From contig JABCYZ010000018.1 in NCBI GenBank assembly GCA_013289955.1, forward strand, positions 47,641 through 111,640: DNA of 64,000 nt. The letters run 5' to 3'. Shown here one piece after another: positions 42,889 through 55,976 of the stretch. A program made the translations under genes and the position numbers. This stretch comes from Acidobacteriota bacterium (GTDB lineage: Bacteria > Acidobacteriota > Terriglobia > Acidiferrales > UBA7541). The stretch's first letter is position 1. Every line of letters begins with the position of its first letter. A model generated the notes under the pieces. It saw only the letters and a program-made list of their open reading frames with translations. It searched no databases and had not been told where the DNA came from.

Positions 42889-45519
42889 ATGCCTCCTGCA
42901 CCGAAAAAACTGTTCCTTGTGGATGCGATGGCGCACATCTACCGCGCCTTTTTCGCCCCGATGCCGCAACGGCTGACGGGGCCGGGAGGCATGCCTACCA
43001 ACGTGCCGTTCCTGTTCGGCAATATTCTTCGCAGGCTCATCAAGGATTATGAGCCGGATTACATCGGCATCGTGTTCGATCCTCCCGGAGCAACGTTTCG
43101 CGACAAATTGTTTGAAAAATACAAAGCGCAGCGGCAACCGATGCCGGACGAAATGCGCGTCCAATTGCCCCTTGTGAGGCGGTTGTGCGAGGCGATGAGG
43201 CTGCCGATTCTGGAAGTGCAGGGATACGAAGCGGACGACGTGATCGGCGCGATGGCCGTGCAAGCGGCGAAGAAGAATTTGGATGTGCTGGTGATTTCGA
43301 ACGACAAGGACATGATGCAGCTGGTCGGGAAAAACGTGCGAACGCTTCGCACAGCATCTGGAGGAGCGAAGGCGGACATCATAGTTGATGAAAAGAAAGT
43401 GGAAGAGATTTTAGGCGTTCCTCCGGAACGGGTCATTGATTACATGGCGCTGCTGGGCGACACCGTCGACAACATTCCTGGAGCCAAGGGTATCGGCGAA
43501 AAAGGCGCGGCGGAGCTGATCAAGAAATACGGGAGCGTGGAGAATGCGCTGGACCATGCCGATGAAGTACCGAACAAGCGCTATCGCGAGGCGCTGCAAC
43601 AGCAACGGGACCAGGTGATGATGTCGAAGCAGCTGGCGACGATTGCGACAGATTTGCCGCTTCAGCTGGACTTGCATGAGCTCGAACGGCGCGATCCGGA
43701 TGTGGCCGCGCTGGGTACTTTGTATCGCGAGCTAGGTTTCAATTCGCTCTTGAAGGAGTTGAGCGCGGAGGCGCTTGCTTCGTCCGCGCCGGCGAGCGCG
43801 GAACCCAGCGTGAAAGCGGACTACGTTGCCTTTGCCGATGTTGCCGAATTTCGATCGTATCTCCTGAAGTTGCCAGCGAAGCAAGCGCTGGCGGTTTGGC
43901 TGAATCTGGAGCTGGGCGAGCGGGAATCGGAAGGTTTTGGAACGCACATCGCGTCGATTGAGGTTTCTTCCAGGGCTGGCGAGGGGAGATCTGTCTGGCT
44001 TGATGAAAAAGGCGAGGCGCTGAAAGCGCTCGCGCCCGTTCTCGCGGATGTGAAGCGAGCGAAAATTGTTCACGATCCCAAACTCTTTCAGTTGCTGACT
44101 GGGCGCGCCGCGAACGTGAAGCACGCCACGCAGCTTTATGCGTATCTGGTGCGGCCCACCACGGCGAACCACAATTTCTCCGATGTCGTGATGCGACATC
44201 TCAACACAATGCTCGGCGGCGGGCCGGGGGAGCGCGCGGATTATTTGCAACGGCTCGCTCCCATTTTGCGGGCACAGATCGACGAGCAGGAGCTTGCCGG
44301 GGTGTATGAAAAGATCGACTTGCCGCTCGCGCCGGTGCTAGCCGGCATGGAACGCATCGGAATTCGCGTGGACCCCAAAGAACTCGACAAGATGTCCACG
44401 TCGATGGAGAAAGAGGTCCGGCGCCTGGAAAAAGAGATTTGGAAACTTGCCGGCAATGAATTCAACATCAACTCGCCGGCACAGCTTGCGGAAATCTTGT
44501 TCGACAAGTTGAATTTGCAGCCGCCCATGCGGCGCGGAAAAGGGAAAGTGCGGTCGACGGCCGCGGATATCCTCGAGGAGATGGCCGCGCAGCACGCGCT
44601 GCCGGCAAAAATCATAGAGTACCGGGAAATCTCGAAGCTCAAATCGACCTACGTGGACGCGCTGCCGAAACTGATTCATCCGGAGACGGGGCGCCTGCAC
44701 ACGAGTTTTTCGCAGACAACTGCGGCCACGGGGCGGCTCAGCTCGAGCGATCCGAATTTGCAGAACATTCCGATTCGAACGGAGCTGGGGCGCGAGATTC
44801 GCGCGGCGTTTGTCGCAGAGAGAGGCAAAATTCTCCTTTCGGCGGACTATTCGCAGATTGAACTGCGAGTGATGGCGCATTTTTCGATGGACCCCGTTTT
44901 GATCGACGCCTTCCGCAACGGCGAGGATATTCATGCGCGCACGGCGCAGGAAGTCTTTGGCGTGGGACCCATGGCGCAAAATGCGGAACACCGGCGCGCT
45001 GCAAAGGCGATCAATTTCGGAATCATCTACGGCCTCTCGGCGTTTGGGCTGGCGCAGCAGCTTAGCATCGGACAGAAAGAAGCCGCGCAATTTATCAATG
45101 CGTATTTCACGCGGTACAGCGGGGTGAAGAAGTTCCTCGACAAGATACTGGTCGAAACGCGCAAGACGGGCGTGGCAAAGACGCTCTTCGGCAGAATCCG
45201 TCCGATTCCGGAGATCAATTCCCCGCAAGCGCAGCTGCGCAGTTTTGCCGAGCGCACGGCCTTGAACTCACCACTGCAAGGGACGGCCGCGGATTTGATC
45301 AAGCTTGCCATGATCAGCATCGACCGGCGCCTGGAAGAGGAAAAATTCGAATCCAGAATGATTTTGCAGGTCCACGATGAACTGCTCTTCGAAGCGCCGC
45401 CCAAGGAAAAGAGCAAACTGGAAGAGCTGGTCCGGGAAGAGATGGAAGGCGTATATAAACTGGCGGTCCCTCTTGTCGTCGAGATTTGTTCCGGGCCCAA
45501 CTGGCGGGATCTGGACTGA
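42889..45519 (+). CDS. polA: DNA polymerase I
   Basis: I start at ATG 42889 (MPPAPKKLFLVDAMAHIYRAF), matching the family N-terminus, rather than the in-frame ATG at 42856. The 876-residue protein has the 5' nuclease domain (YEADDVIGAMAVQAAKKNLD; LVISNDKDMMQLVG), a middle domain with weak 3'-5' exonuclease identity (the DxE ligand pair is not visible: AVWLNLELG), and the polymerase domain with motif A DYSQIELRVMAHFS, motif B RRAAKAINFGIIYG and motif C QVHDELLFE. It fills gaps in replication and repair. Loss of proofreading residues is seen in several bacterial lineages. The gene is intact. Confidence 0.97.
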   Translation: MPPAPKKLFLVDAMAHIYRAFFAPMPQRLTGPGGMPTNVPFLFGNILRRLIKDYEPDYIGIVFDPPGATFRDKLFEKYKAQRQPMPDEMRVQLPLVRRLCEAMRLPILEVQGYEADDVIGAMAVQAAKKNLDVLVISNDKDMMQLVGKNVRTLRTASGGAKADIIVDEKKVEEILGVPPERVIDYMALLGDTVDNIPGAKGIGEKGAAELIKKYGSVENALDHADEVPNKRYREALQQQRDQVMMSKQLATIATDLPLQLDLHELERRDPDVAALGTLYRELGFNSLLKELSAEALASSAPASAEPSVKADYVAFADVAEFRSYLLKLPAKQALAVWLNLELGERESEGFGTHIASIEVSSRAGEGRSVWLDEKGEALKALAPVLADVKRAKIVHDPKLFQLLTGRAANVKHATQLYAYLVRPTTANHNFSDVVMRHLNTMLGGGPGERADYLQRLAPILRAQIDEQELAGVYEKIDLPLAPVLAGMERIGIRVDPKELDKMSTSMEKEVRRLEKEIWKLAGNEFNINSPAQLAEILFDKLNLQPPMRRGKGKVRSTAADILEEMAAQHALPAKIIEYREISKLKSTYVDALPKLIHPETGRLHTSFSQTTAATGRLSSSDPNLQNIPIRTELGREIRAAFVAERGKILLSADYSQIELRVMAHFSMDPVLIDAFRNGEDIHARTAQEVFGVGPMAQNAEHRRAAKAINFGIIYGLSAFGLAQQLSIGQKEAAQFINAYFTRYSGVKKFLDKILVETRKTGVAKTLFGRIRPIPEINSPQAQLRSFAERTALNSPLQGTAADLIKLAMISIDRRLEEEKFESRMILQVHDELLFEAPPKEKSKLEELVREEMEGVYKLAVPLVVEICSGPNWRDLD

Positions 45520-45643
45520 GCCGCCTTTGAGCGTGTTTTAATTGAACCCTAAGCTGTCATTTCCCTCTATCTCGGCGTAGAATCCCTCAAAGAATCTCGC
45601 CGATACCTCTCGCTCGGCCGGCCCTTCCTCAGAGGAGGCACTT

Positions 45644-46108
45644 ATGCGCAAAGCATGGTTCGTGCTGGTTGCGATTTTCGCGTCGAGTCTTGGAATAGCG
45701 TGGGCCAAGCAGGACGCCACGCAGGAGAAACCGAAGGACACACCAGCCTCGACGGACGGATACAAGATCTCCCAGGAAGACATTGACAAGAAAAATCCAG
45801 TGAAGCCCTCGCCGGAAGGCTTGGCGGCAGCGCGCAAGATTTACGGATACGATTGCGCCATGTGTCATGGCCCGAAGGGCGACGGCAAAGGCGACATTGT
45901 CGATTCCATGAAGCTGACGATGCACGACTGGCGAGACGCCGCATCGCTCGAAGGGAAAACTGACGGCGAGATTTTCTTCATCATCACGAAAGGCAAGGGG
46001 AAGATGATGGGAGAAGGCGATCGCTTGCCCGAAACCATGCGTTGGAACATGGTGAATCTGGTGCGGTCTTACTCGAAGAGAGACGCAGGAGACAAACCCG
46101 CTTCCTGA
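45644..46108 (+). CDS. Monohaem cytochrome c
   Basis: The 154-residue protein has a signal peptide (LVAIFASSLGIAWA) and one CxxCH haem site (CAMCHGPKGDGKGD, near residue 71), followed by a Met-containing loop (KGKGKMMGEGDRLPETMRWN), where the axial Met is expected. It therefore resembles a periplasmic class I cytochrome c. It stands alone upstream of the rhodanese gene, about 1 kb before the respiratory operon, and might carry electrons to the caa3 oxidase. This link is inference. Confidence 0.88.
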   Translation: MRKAWFVLVAIFASSLGIAWAKQDATQEKPKDTPASTDGYKISQEDIDKKNPVKPSPEGLAAARKIYGYDCAMCHGPKGDGKGDIVDSMKLTMHDWRDAASLEGKTDGEIFFIITKGKGKMMGEGDRLPETMRWNMVNLVRSYSKRDAGDKPAS

Positions 46109-46248
46109 AAAGCCGGATACTCACCGAGGGCACCATGCCCTTAAGGACGGAAACGCTGCCGTTAGAATCGTTGCCGATCACCCCGACCTGCCCTGTTCTA
46201 CTCCCGTTGTGTTACGCTTTTTTGCCTGAATAAATTCCGGAGGATGGT

Positions 46249-46620
46249 ATGGCGCACGCACCGCAATTCTTGAAGCTCGTCCAGGACGCCAAGCAGCGCG
46301 TCAAGGAAACAAATGTTCCCGACGTGAAGAGGCGCATCGACGCGGGCGAAAAACTGATTCTCGTGGACGTTCGCGAAGACAACGAATGGGCCAAAGGACA
46401 CCTCCCCGGCGCCGTGCACATGGGCAAGGGCGTAATCGAGCGCGATATCGAGCAACAGGTCCCCGATACGGGCACCAAACTTGTGCTTTATTGCGGGGGC
46501 GGTTTCCGCTCGGCTCTGGTCGCCGACAATCTCCAGAAGATGGGTTACACCAACGTGGAGTCCATGGACGGCGGCTGGCGAGGCTGGACCGAAGCCGGTC
46601 TGCCGACAGTTCGAGACTAG
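46249..46620 (+). CDS. Rhodanese-like domain protein
   Basis: A compact 123-residue protein with a single rhodanese domain: LVDVREDNEWAKGHLPGAVH, then DTGTKLVLYCGGGFRSAL, where the Cys is the presumed sulfur-carrying residue. There is no signal peptide. Single-domain rhodaneses transfer sulfane sulfur or phosphate-like groups in varied pathways. The gene ends 27 bases before the tRNA-Asn gene on the opposite strand. Length and motifs indicate a complete gene. Confidence 0.9.
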   Translation: MAHAPQFLKLVQDAKQRVKETNVPDVKRRIDAGEKLILVDVREDNEWAKGHLPGAVHMGKGVIERDIEQQVPDTGTKLVLYCGGGFRSALVADNLQKMGYTNVESMDGGWRGWTEAGLPTVRD

Positions 46621-46647
46621 CGATCCGCACGCGGAGTCGCAGGAAAT

Positions 46648-46723
46648 TGGCTGGGGCGGGAGGATTCGAACCTCCACCGTCCTCATTAACAGTGAGGTGT
46701 CCTACCGATTGGACCACGCCCCA
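46648..46723 (-). tRNA. tRNA-Asn (anticodon GTT), CCA encoded
   Basis: The reverse complement of 46648-46723 is a full cloverleaf: acceptor TGGGGCG with CGCCCCA, D arm GTCC/GGAC, anticodon stem CCTCA/TGAGG enclosing CTGTTAA, and T arm GGAGG-TTCGAAT-CCTCC. The anticodon GTT is complementary to 46688-46690. The discriminator is G, followed by encoded CCA. Confidence 0.94.
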
Positions 46724-47121
46724 GCAGCCGACGAGGTAGGCTCCGCCGCATGCGCATCAACGGCCGGAGGTCCTTCTAAGATAACACGGCTGCCTCCTTC
46801 CTAAGGCCACTTCCCGAAAAAAATCTGTATCTGACGAGCCTTCGTGTGAATCAGAGGCATGTGAGGGAGCAAGTAAGAAGTCGCATCGAGCAGAGCCTTT
46901 GCGGCTGTTCTAGTTTTTTGAAAGTCCTGTTTGTTTTGAAGAACGCAACTTCCTAAATAATTTTTTTTAAAAATTGCGCGTTGAGGTTGCATTCCAGAAA
47001 GTTTTGTCGGAAACTATGCGGTCAATTACGAGTCGGGTGCGCACTTCCCGGCCATGACACCGCGAAGCCTCCAGGCATCTGCTCCTTCCGGGGGAGGCCT
47101 TCGCAAAAGTGCAACGCTGAC
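46724..47121. other. Leader of the respiratory operon
   Basis: About 400 bases with no protein-coding gene. An AT-rich section near 46945-46975, containing AAATAATTTTTTTTAAAAATT, is the likeliest promoter region of the operon that starts at 47122. I cannot name a regulator. Confidence 0.45.
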
Positions 47122-47783
47122 ATGGCCCAGATTTTTCATCGCAGCACAAATTTCATCTCCAGATTCAGTCTGTTCTCGGCTGTTTTTCTGGTCGGACTGG
47201 GACTCGTGGGCGTTTTAGGGCTGGCGCGTTCGCCCTATTCGACGAACCAGAACGTGGTGCGCGCGCAACCGGTGCAGTTCAGCCATAAGCATCACGTAGG
47301 TGACGATGGGCTCGACTGCCGGTACTGTCATACCTCGGTCGAGACTTCCGCCGTTGCGGGCATCCCGCCGACAAAAACCTGCATGAATTGCCATTCCGTG
47401 CTGTATGCGGACGCTCCTTACCTCGAACCGATTCGTGAAAGTTTCCGCACCAACCAGTCGATTCAGTGGGTGAAAGTCCACCGCTTGCCTGACTTCGTCT
47501 ATTTCAATCACAGCATTCACGTCAACAAAGGCGTCGGCTGCTCGACGTGCCACGGCTCCGTCAACCAGATGCCGCTGATGTTTCAGGCTTCTCCTTTGCT
47601 GATGGAATGGTGCCTGGACTGCCACCGGAACCCTGAGAAGGTTTTGCGGGCAACAAAAGAGGATGTTTTCGATATGAATTGGAAAGCTCCGGAAGATCAG
47701 GCCAAGCTCGGCAAGCAATTCGCTATCGAACGGAAGATTCGCACGACAGCAGAACTTACGAGCTGTTCGACTTGTCATCGCTA

Positions 47784-47784
<1 letters not shown>
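47122..47784 (+). CDS. actA: Alternative complex III subunit ActA, pentahaem cytochrome c
   Basis: I start at ATG 47122 (MAQIFHRSTNFISRFSLFSA); the frame upstream is not cytochrome-like. The 220-residue product has one N-terminal membrane segment and five CxxCH sites: CRYCH, CMNCH, CSTCH, CLDCH and a final CSTCH. Spacing and the N-terminal anchor fit the ActA subunit of alternative complex III, which passes electrons from quinol to periplasmic cytochromes. It overlaps the next gene by one base (TAATG). Position as first gene of the operon is the standard order. Confidence 0.9.
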
Positions 47785-50953
<3,169 letters not shown>

Positions 50954-50957
<4 letters not shown>

Positions 50958-52339
50958 GCGCCGGGCAGCCGCCAATGGATTCGCCGGAGATTCAACGGCT
51001 CACTCCCGTGCTTGGCCCGGGGCATACCTACGCTTCGGTTACGGACAAAATCAGCGCGATCGTTCTTACGCGACGGACGTCGGTCGGCTGGTACATCGGC
51101 TTTCTGCTGGCGTTCAGCATCTTCGGCGTGATGAACATCGCCATCGGCTACTTGTTCATGAAGGGCACCGGCATTTGGGGCATCAACATACCCATCGGCT
51201 GGGGCTTCGCCATTGTCAACTTTGTCTGGTGGATCGGCATCGGGCACGCCGGAACGCTCATTTCCGCCATTCTCTTCTTGCTGAACCAGAAGTGGCGCAC
51301 CTCGATCAACCGGTTTGCCGAAGCGATGACGCTCTTTGCCGTGGCTTGCGCCGGCATCTTCCCGCTCATTCATACCGGGCGCCCTTGGTACGCGTTCTGG
51401 ATGTTTCCGTATCCGAGCGTGATGGGAATCTGGCCGCAGTTCCGCAGCCCGCTGATCTGGGACGTTTTCGCCGTATCGACTTACGGTACGGTCTCGCTGC
51501 TCTTCTGGTTTGTGGGTTTGATTCCAGACCTCGCAACGCTTCGCGACCGCTCCACGAGCAAGCCGAAGCAAATCATTTACGGAATGCTGGCATTGGGTTG
51601 GCGTGGATCTGCGCGGCATTGGCAGCGTTATCAGTCCGCGTACCTGCTGCTGGCCGGCCTGGCCACGCCGCTCGTGCTCTCGGTGCATACCGTGGTGAGC
51701 TTCGATTTCTCGGTTGCCATCGTGCCCGGCTGGCACACCACGATTTTCCCGCCGTACTTCGTTGCCGGGGCCATCTATTCCGGTTTTGCGATGGTTTTGA
51801 CGATTGCGATTCCCTTGCGTAAAGCCTACGGCCTTGAGGATTTCATCACCATGCGCCATCTCGAGAACATGGCCAAGGTGATGCTGGCCACGGGCCTGAT
51901 CGTCGCCTACGGCTATTTCTTCGAATTTTTCATGTCGCTTTATAGCGGCAACAAGTTCGACGTTTTCCTGGTCCAGCAGCGCTTGCATGGCCCGTACGCT
52001 CCGTTCTACTACGCGTTGATACTCTGCAACATTCTGATCCCGCAGCTGCTCTGGTTTCAGAGGATGCGGACGAACGTCGTGGTGCTGTTTATCATGTCCA
52101 TCATCGTAAACGTGGGCATGTGGCTCGAACGGTTCGTGATCATCGTCATCAGTTTGACGCGCGATTTCATGCCTTCGGCGTGGGGCCGCTACTCTCCGAC
52201 CTTTTGGGATTGGGCCACGTTGATTGGGACGATGGGCATGTTCGTCATGTTGATTTTCCTGTTCGTTCGCGTCTTGCCGGCGATTTCCATTGCCGAAATG
52301 CGCGAATTGGTCACGGAAACGTCCGAGGAACACAAGTGA
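50954..52339 (+). CDS. actC: Alternative complex III subunit ActC, NrfD-like
   Basis: This 461-residue membrane protein of the NrfD/PsrC family has about ten hydrophobic segments. It includes GWYIGFLLAFSIFGVMNIAI, GHAGTLISAILFLLNQKWRT, SVHTVVSFDFSVAIVPGWHT, AMVLTIAIPLRKAYGLEDFI and FFEFFMSLYSGNKFDVF. ActC is the quinol-interacting membrane subunit of the complex. It overlaps actB by four bases at its start and actD at its end. The length matches known ActC proteins. Confidence 0.93.
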
Positions 52340-52881
52340 TAGCGCACCGGTCGCATATTTACGGCGTGATTGGCGAGTTCGAGAAGCCGGAGCAGCTCGT
52401 TCACGCCGCCACGAAAATTCGCGAAGCGGGCTACCGTTATTATGAATGCTACACTCCGTTTCCCGTGGAAGGCATGCCGGAAGCCATGGCCATGCGCCGG
52501 AACGACGTCCCGCTGATCACTCTCTTCGGCGGTCTGCTCGGCGGGCTCGGTGGTTTTGGGTTCCAATACTGGGCGAACGTCTACAGCTATCCGATAAACG
52601 TCGCCGGGCGGCCGCTCAATAGCTGGCCGGCCTTCATTCCCGTCACGTTTGAGATGACCATTCTCTTCGCTTCGCTCTTCGCGGTATTTGGGATGCTCGC
52701 GCTCAACGGTCTGCCGCAGCCGCATCATCCGATTTTCAACGCGCATCGCTTTACGCATGCATCGACGGACCGCTTCTTTGTCTGCATCCAGGCGCGCGAC
52801 AAGAAGTTTCATCTCGCTGAAACTGCACGTTTTCTGCAGGGGCTTGCCGCTCATCACGTTTCCGAGGTCCATGATGACTAG
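52336..52881 (+). CDS. actD: Alternative complex III subunit ActD
   Basis: The true start is GTG 52336, overlapping the actC stop by four bases. The 181-residue product has IYGVIGEFEKPEQLVHAATK, then YECYTPFPVEGMPEAMAM, two membrane helices (ITLFGGLLGGLGGFGFQY; FIPVTFEMTILFASLFAVFG) and the ActD-typical (DUF3341) tail. It is a small membrane subunit of the complex. It overlaps actE by 11 bases, consistent with the tight operon. Confidence 0.9.
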   Translation: MIAHRSHIYGVIGEFEKPEQLVHAATKIREAGYRYYECYTPFPVEGMPEAMAMRRNDVPLITLFGGLLGGLGGFGFQYWANVYSYPINVAGRPLNSWPAFIPVTFEMTILFASLFAVFGMLALNGLPQPHHPIFNAHRFTHASTDRFFVCIQARDKKFHLAETARFLQGLAAHHVSEVHDD

Positions 52882-53467
52882 CGCCTCGCGATCACTCCTC
52901 GCTGCTTGTGCCGCGATGCTCTGGGTCTTCGCCGGCGGCTGCCAGATTCGCCAGGACATGGCCGACCAGCCGAAGAACCGGCCGCTTTCGCCGAGCCCCT
53001 TCTTCGACGATGGCCGTTCGGAGCGTCCGCTGCTGGAAAATACCGTGGCGCGCGGCTCCATTGCGGACGACGACTTGTTTGTTCCAAAAGAATCGAACGC
53101 GTTCCCTCTTCCCCTGACGCCCGAGCTGCTCAAACGCGGCCAGGAGCGCTACAAGATCTTTTGCTCGCCATGCCACGGCATTCAAGGCGACGGCAACGGC
53201 ATGATCGTCATGCGCGGGATGAAGCGTCCGCCCAGCTTTACTGATCCGCATGATCCGCGCCTGCGGCAGGTTCCCAACGGCTACTTGTACGACGTGGTCA
53301 CGAACGGATTCGGCGCCATGCTCAGCTATTCCGCGCAGGTGCCGGCTACCGACCGCTGGGCCATCATCGCCTATGTTCGCGCGCTGCAGCTCAGCCGCAA
53401 CGCGCCGGCTTCCGAACTCCCGCCCGATGTGAGGGACAAATTGCCCAAAGGAGACTCCGCGAAATGA
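52871..53467 (+). CDS. actE: Alternative complex III subunit ActE, monohaem cytochrome c lipoprotein
   Basis: Starts at ATG 52871 (or 52874), inside the end of actD. The 198-residue product has a lipoprotein signal ending VFAGGC and one CxxCH (FCSPCHGIQGDGNGMIVMRG). A later Met region near MLSYSAQV likely provides the axial ligand. ActE is a membrane-anchored monohaem cytochrome of the complex. It overlaps the next gene by four bases. Confidence 0.9.
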   Translation: MMTSASRSLLAACAAMLWVFAGGCQIRQDMADQPKNRPLSPSPFFDDGRSERPLLENTVARGSIADDDLFVPKESNAFPLPLTPELLKRGQERYKIFCSPCHGIQGDGNGMIVMRGMKRPPSFTDPHDPRLRQVPNGYLYDVVTNGFGAMLSYSAQVPATDRWAIIAYVRALQLSRNAPASELPPDVRDKLPKGDSAK

Positions 53468-54672
53468 CCGCGCAGGACTACATGGCGCCCGAAAGCGTCG
53501 GCCGCCTGCAGCAACGCGCACTCGGGGCGGGCATTGTCGGCCTGGTGGCCTGCGGTATTTGCGTTTTTCTCTACGGCGACCAGTACGCCGACCGGTTTTT
53601 CCATTCTTATCTGATTGCCTTCATGTTCGTTCTCGGATTGTCGCTGGGGTCGCTCGGATTGTTGATGCTGCAGCATCTGACCGGCGGCCACTGGGGCATC
53701 ATGACCCGCAGGCCGCTCGAGTCCGCCACCCGCGTGCTTCCTGTAGTCGCCATCCTATTCCTGCCCATAGTCATTTTCGGCATGAAGCACCTTTACGGAG
53801 AATGGCTCAACGCGCCTTCCTCGGGAGAGGGACGGCTTTCCGATCTCCAACAAAGCTATCTGGTCCCCAACGGAATACTCGGTTTCAAAGCGCGCGCTCT
53901 CTACTACTTCCTCATTTGGCTGGCTTTGGTTTACGTCTTCAACCGCTGGTCGAAAGAACAAGACTTGAACCGGGAAGACCGCGCGCTTCGCCGGCGGATG
54001 AAAATGATGGCGGGTCCCGGCATCATCCTCTACGTCTTTATCATGACGTTCGCTGCCATTGACTGGGTCATGTCGCTTTCTCCCCACTGGGCTTCGACGA
54101 TCTACGGTTTCCTCTTCGTAATTGGACAATTGATCTCCTCGATGTCGCTGATGATCGCTGTCCTTGTCCTGCTTTCGCGCACCGCGCCCATGGAAGGCGT
54201 GGTCCAGAACCGCCACCTGCACGATCTGGGCAAGCTTTTGCTCGCCTTCGTCATGCTCTGGGCTTATTTCGGTTTCTCCCAGCTCCTCATTATCTGGTCC
54301 GGCAATCTGCCTGAGGAAATCAGTTTCTATCGCACTCGGCTCTACGGTGGCTGGGGCGTCGTCGCTGTTCTGGTCTTGATATTCCATTTTTTCGTGCCGT
54401 TCTTTGCCCTGCTTTCGCGGGACCTCAAGCGCAGCGCGAGGCTCCTGCCCAAAATCGCGATCTGGCTCATCTTCATGCGCCTGGTTGATCTTTTTTGGCT
54501 GACGCGCCCGGAGTTCACTTCGAATGCCGTCCCCGGTCTAATGGATGTTGCCGCGATTCTGGCCCTGGCCGGAATTTGGTTTGCCGTCTTTGCCAGAAAT
54601 TTGAAGAGCCAGCCGCTTCTGCCGCTGGGCGATCCCAAACTTGAAGAGGCTATCGAGGTTCATGAGTACTGA
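53464..54672 (+). CDS. actF: Alternative complex III subunit ActF
   Basis: The 402-residue membrane protein has about ten hydrophobic segments, including FFHSYLIAFMFVLGLSLGSL, LLMLQHLTGGHWGIMTRRPL, ALYYFLIWLALVYVFNRWSK and ILYVFIMTFAAIDWVMSLSP. It is related to NrfD/ActC and is thought to form the second quinol-side membrane subunit. Overlaps with its neighbours on both sides show tight translational coupling. The length agrees with ActF. Confidence 0.9.
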   Translation: MTAQDYMAPESVGRLQQRALGAGIVGLVACGICVFLYGDQYADRFFHSYLIAFMFVLGLSLGSLGLLMLQHLTGGHWGIMTRRPLESATRVLPVVAILFLPIVIFGMKHLYGEWLNAPSSGEGRLSDLQQSYLVPNGILGFKARALYYFLIWLALVYVFNRWSKEQDLNREDRALRRRMKMMAGPGIILYVFIMTFAAIDWVMSLSPHWASTIYGFLFVIGQLISSMSLMIAVLVLLSRTAPMEGVVQNRHLHDLGKLLLAFVMLWAYFGFSQLLIIWSGNLPEEISFYRTRLYGGWGVVAVLVLIFHFFVPFFALLSRDLKRSARLLPKIAIWLIFMRLVDLFWLTRPEFTSNAVPGLMDVAAILALAGIWFAVFARNLKSQPLLPLGDPKLEEAIEVHEY

Positions 54673-55120
54673 GCATCTCAACACGGGCCAGCCGGGCGAT
54701 CCGGAGCCACGGAACACAGACGTCGCGTTCGAGTCTTCGGATATCGATACCCGTACGATTTTTGCGTACATCTTCTACCTGGCGCTGTCCGTCGCGGCTG
54801 CTTTCCTCGCCAGTGTTTTCATATTTCGGATCACGACCAAGATGGCTGTTGATTCCGATACGCCCATGGCTCCCGTTCACCGGGGCATTGGGCCGACCGT
54901 GCCGAGTGGGCCTCCTTTGCAAGGGGTTCCCTACTCCCCCGACGACCCGCAGCTCGACCTGCGCAACAAACGGGAGTCCGACGAAACCGCGAACGAAAAA
55001 TTCGACTGGGTAGATAAGCAAGCCGGCATCGCGCAGATTCCCGTGGACGAAGCGATGAAAATCATCGTCACAAGAGGTCTCCCGGCTGTTCATGCGCCGG
55101 CTGAGGAGAAGAAAAAGTAA
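54662..55120 (+). CDS. Small membrane protein of the ActF-SCO interval
   Basis: Starts at ATG 54662, inside the actF end. The 152-residue product has one membrane helix (FAYIFYLALSVAAAFLASVF) and a periplasmic tail with FDWVDKQAGIAQIPVDEAMK. This WVDKQAGxxxIPxxxAM pattern recurs in a small protein often found beside oxidase genes. Its role is unknown, though the position suggests an assembly or accessory function of the complex III/oxidase unit. Confidence 0.75.
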   Translation: MSTEHLNTGQPGDPEPRNTDVAFESSDIDTRTIFAYIFYLALSVAAAFLASVFIFRITTKMAVDSDTPMAPVHRGIGPTVPSGPPLQGVPYSPDDPQLDLRNKRESDETANEKFDWVDKQAGIAQIPVDEAMKIIVTRGLPAVHAPAEEKKK

Positions 55121-55124
55121 GGCT

Positions 55125-55973
55125 ATGAACTGGACGTGTGCCATTTCCGTTGTTCTCGCTCTGCTGCTGGGCGCAAGCCGAGCCAGCGCTCAGGCTGTGC
55201 CGGGCACGACGGGTCCGGCGGCGCAGAACATGCCTTCTATCCTGCAAAACGTCGGATTTGAGCCGCCACTGAACGGACATCTGCCGCTCGATCTCCCTTT
55301 CCGCGACGAGACCGGGCGGAGCGTCCAGTTCCGGGAATATTTCTCAGAGAAACCGGTGCTTCTCGCGCTGGTCTACTACGGCTGCCCCATGCTCTGCGAT
55401 CAGACCGAGCAAGGCGTTGTCGGCGCCCTGCGCATGCTGTCCTTCAATCCCGGCCGCGATTACGAAGTCGTCTTCGTCAGTTTCGATCCGCGCGAGTCTC
55501 CTGACATGGCCGCCCGGAAAAAAGAAGCGGCCATGACGCATTTCCGCCGTCCGGAGACATCCGCGGGATGGCACTTCCTGACGGGCCCGAAAGAGTCCGT
55601 CGACGCGCTCACCAAAGCCGCCAATTTCCGCTATTCCTTCGATGAAAAATCAGGCCTCTTCGCGCATGCTGCCGGCATTATGCTGCTGACTCCCGATGGC
55701 CGCATCTCGCGCTATTTCTATGGCGTCGAATATCCCGCCCGCGACCTTCGCCTCGGCCTCGTGGACGCTTCCGCCGGCAAAATCGGCACCCCCATCGACC
55801 GGGCGCTGCTTTTCTGCTACCAGTACGATCCGACCTCGGCCCGCTATAGCGCTTCGATACTCAGCATCATTCGTTTGGCCGGGGTGGTGACGATTTTGGG
55901 CTTGGTCGCAGCGATTTTGATCTTCCGCCGGCGGGATATCGCCGCGCGGGCGAAATTTGAAGGAGCCCACTAA
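55125..55973 (+). CDS. SCO1/SenC copper chaperone
   Basis: I start at ATG 55125 (MNWTCAISVVLALLLGASRA), five bases after the previous stop. The 282-residue protein has a signal peptide and the SCO thioredoxin-like fold: LVYYGCPMLCDQTEQGV (the copper-binding CxxxC) and FAHAAGIMLLTPDGRISRYF (the conserved His). A C-terminal hydrophobic helix (IIRLAGVVTILGLVAAILIF) followed by RRR would anchor it. SCO proteins help insert copper into the CuA site of CoxB, whose gene is next. Confidence 0.93.
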   Translation: MNWTCAISVVLALLLGASRASAQAVPGTTGPAAQNMPSILQNVGFEPPLNGHLPLDLPFRDETGRSVQFREYFSEKPVLLALVYYGCPMLCDQTEQGVVGALRMLSFNPGRDYEVVFVSFDPRESPDMAARKKEAAMTHFRRPETSAGWHFLTGPKESVDALTKAANFRYSFDEKSGLFAHAAGIMLLTPDGRISRYFYGVEYPARDLRLGLVDASAGKIGTPIDRALLFCYQYDPTSARYSASILSIIRLAGVVTILGLVAAILIFRRRDIAARAKFEGAH

Positions 55974-55976
55974 GCC

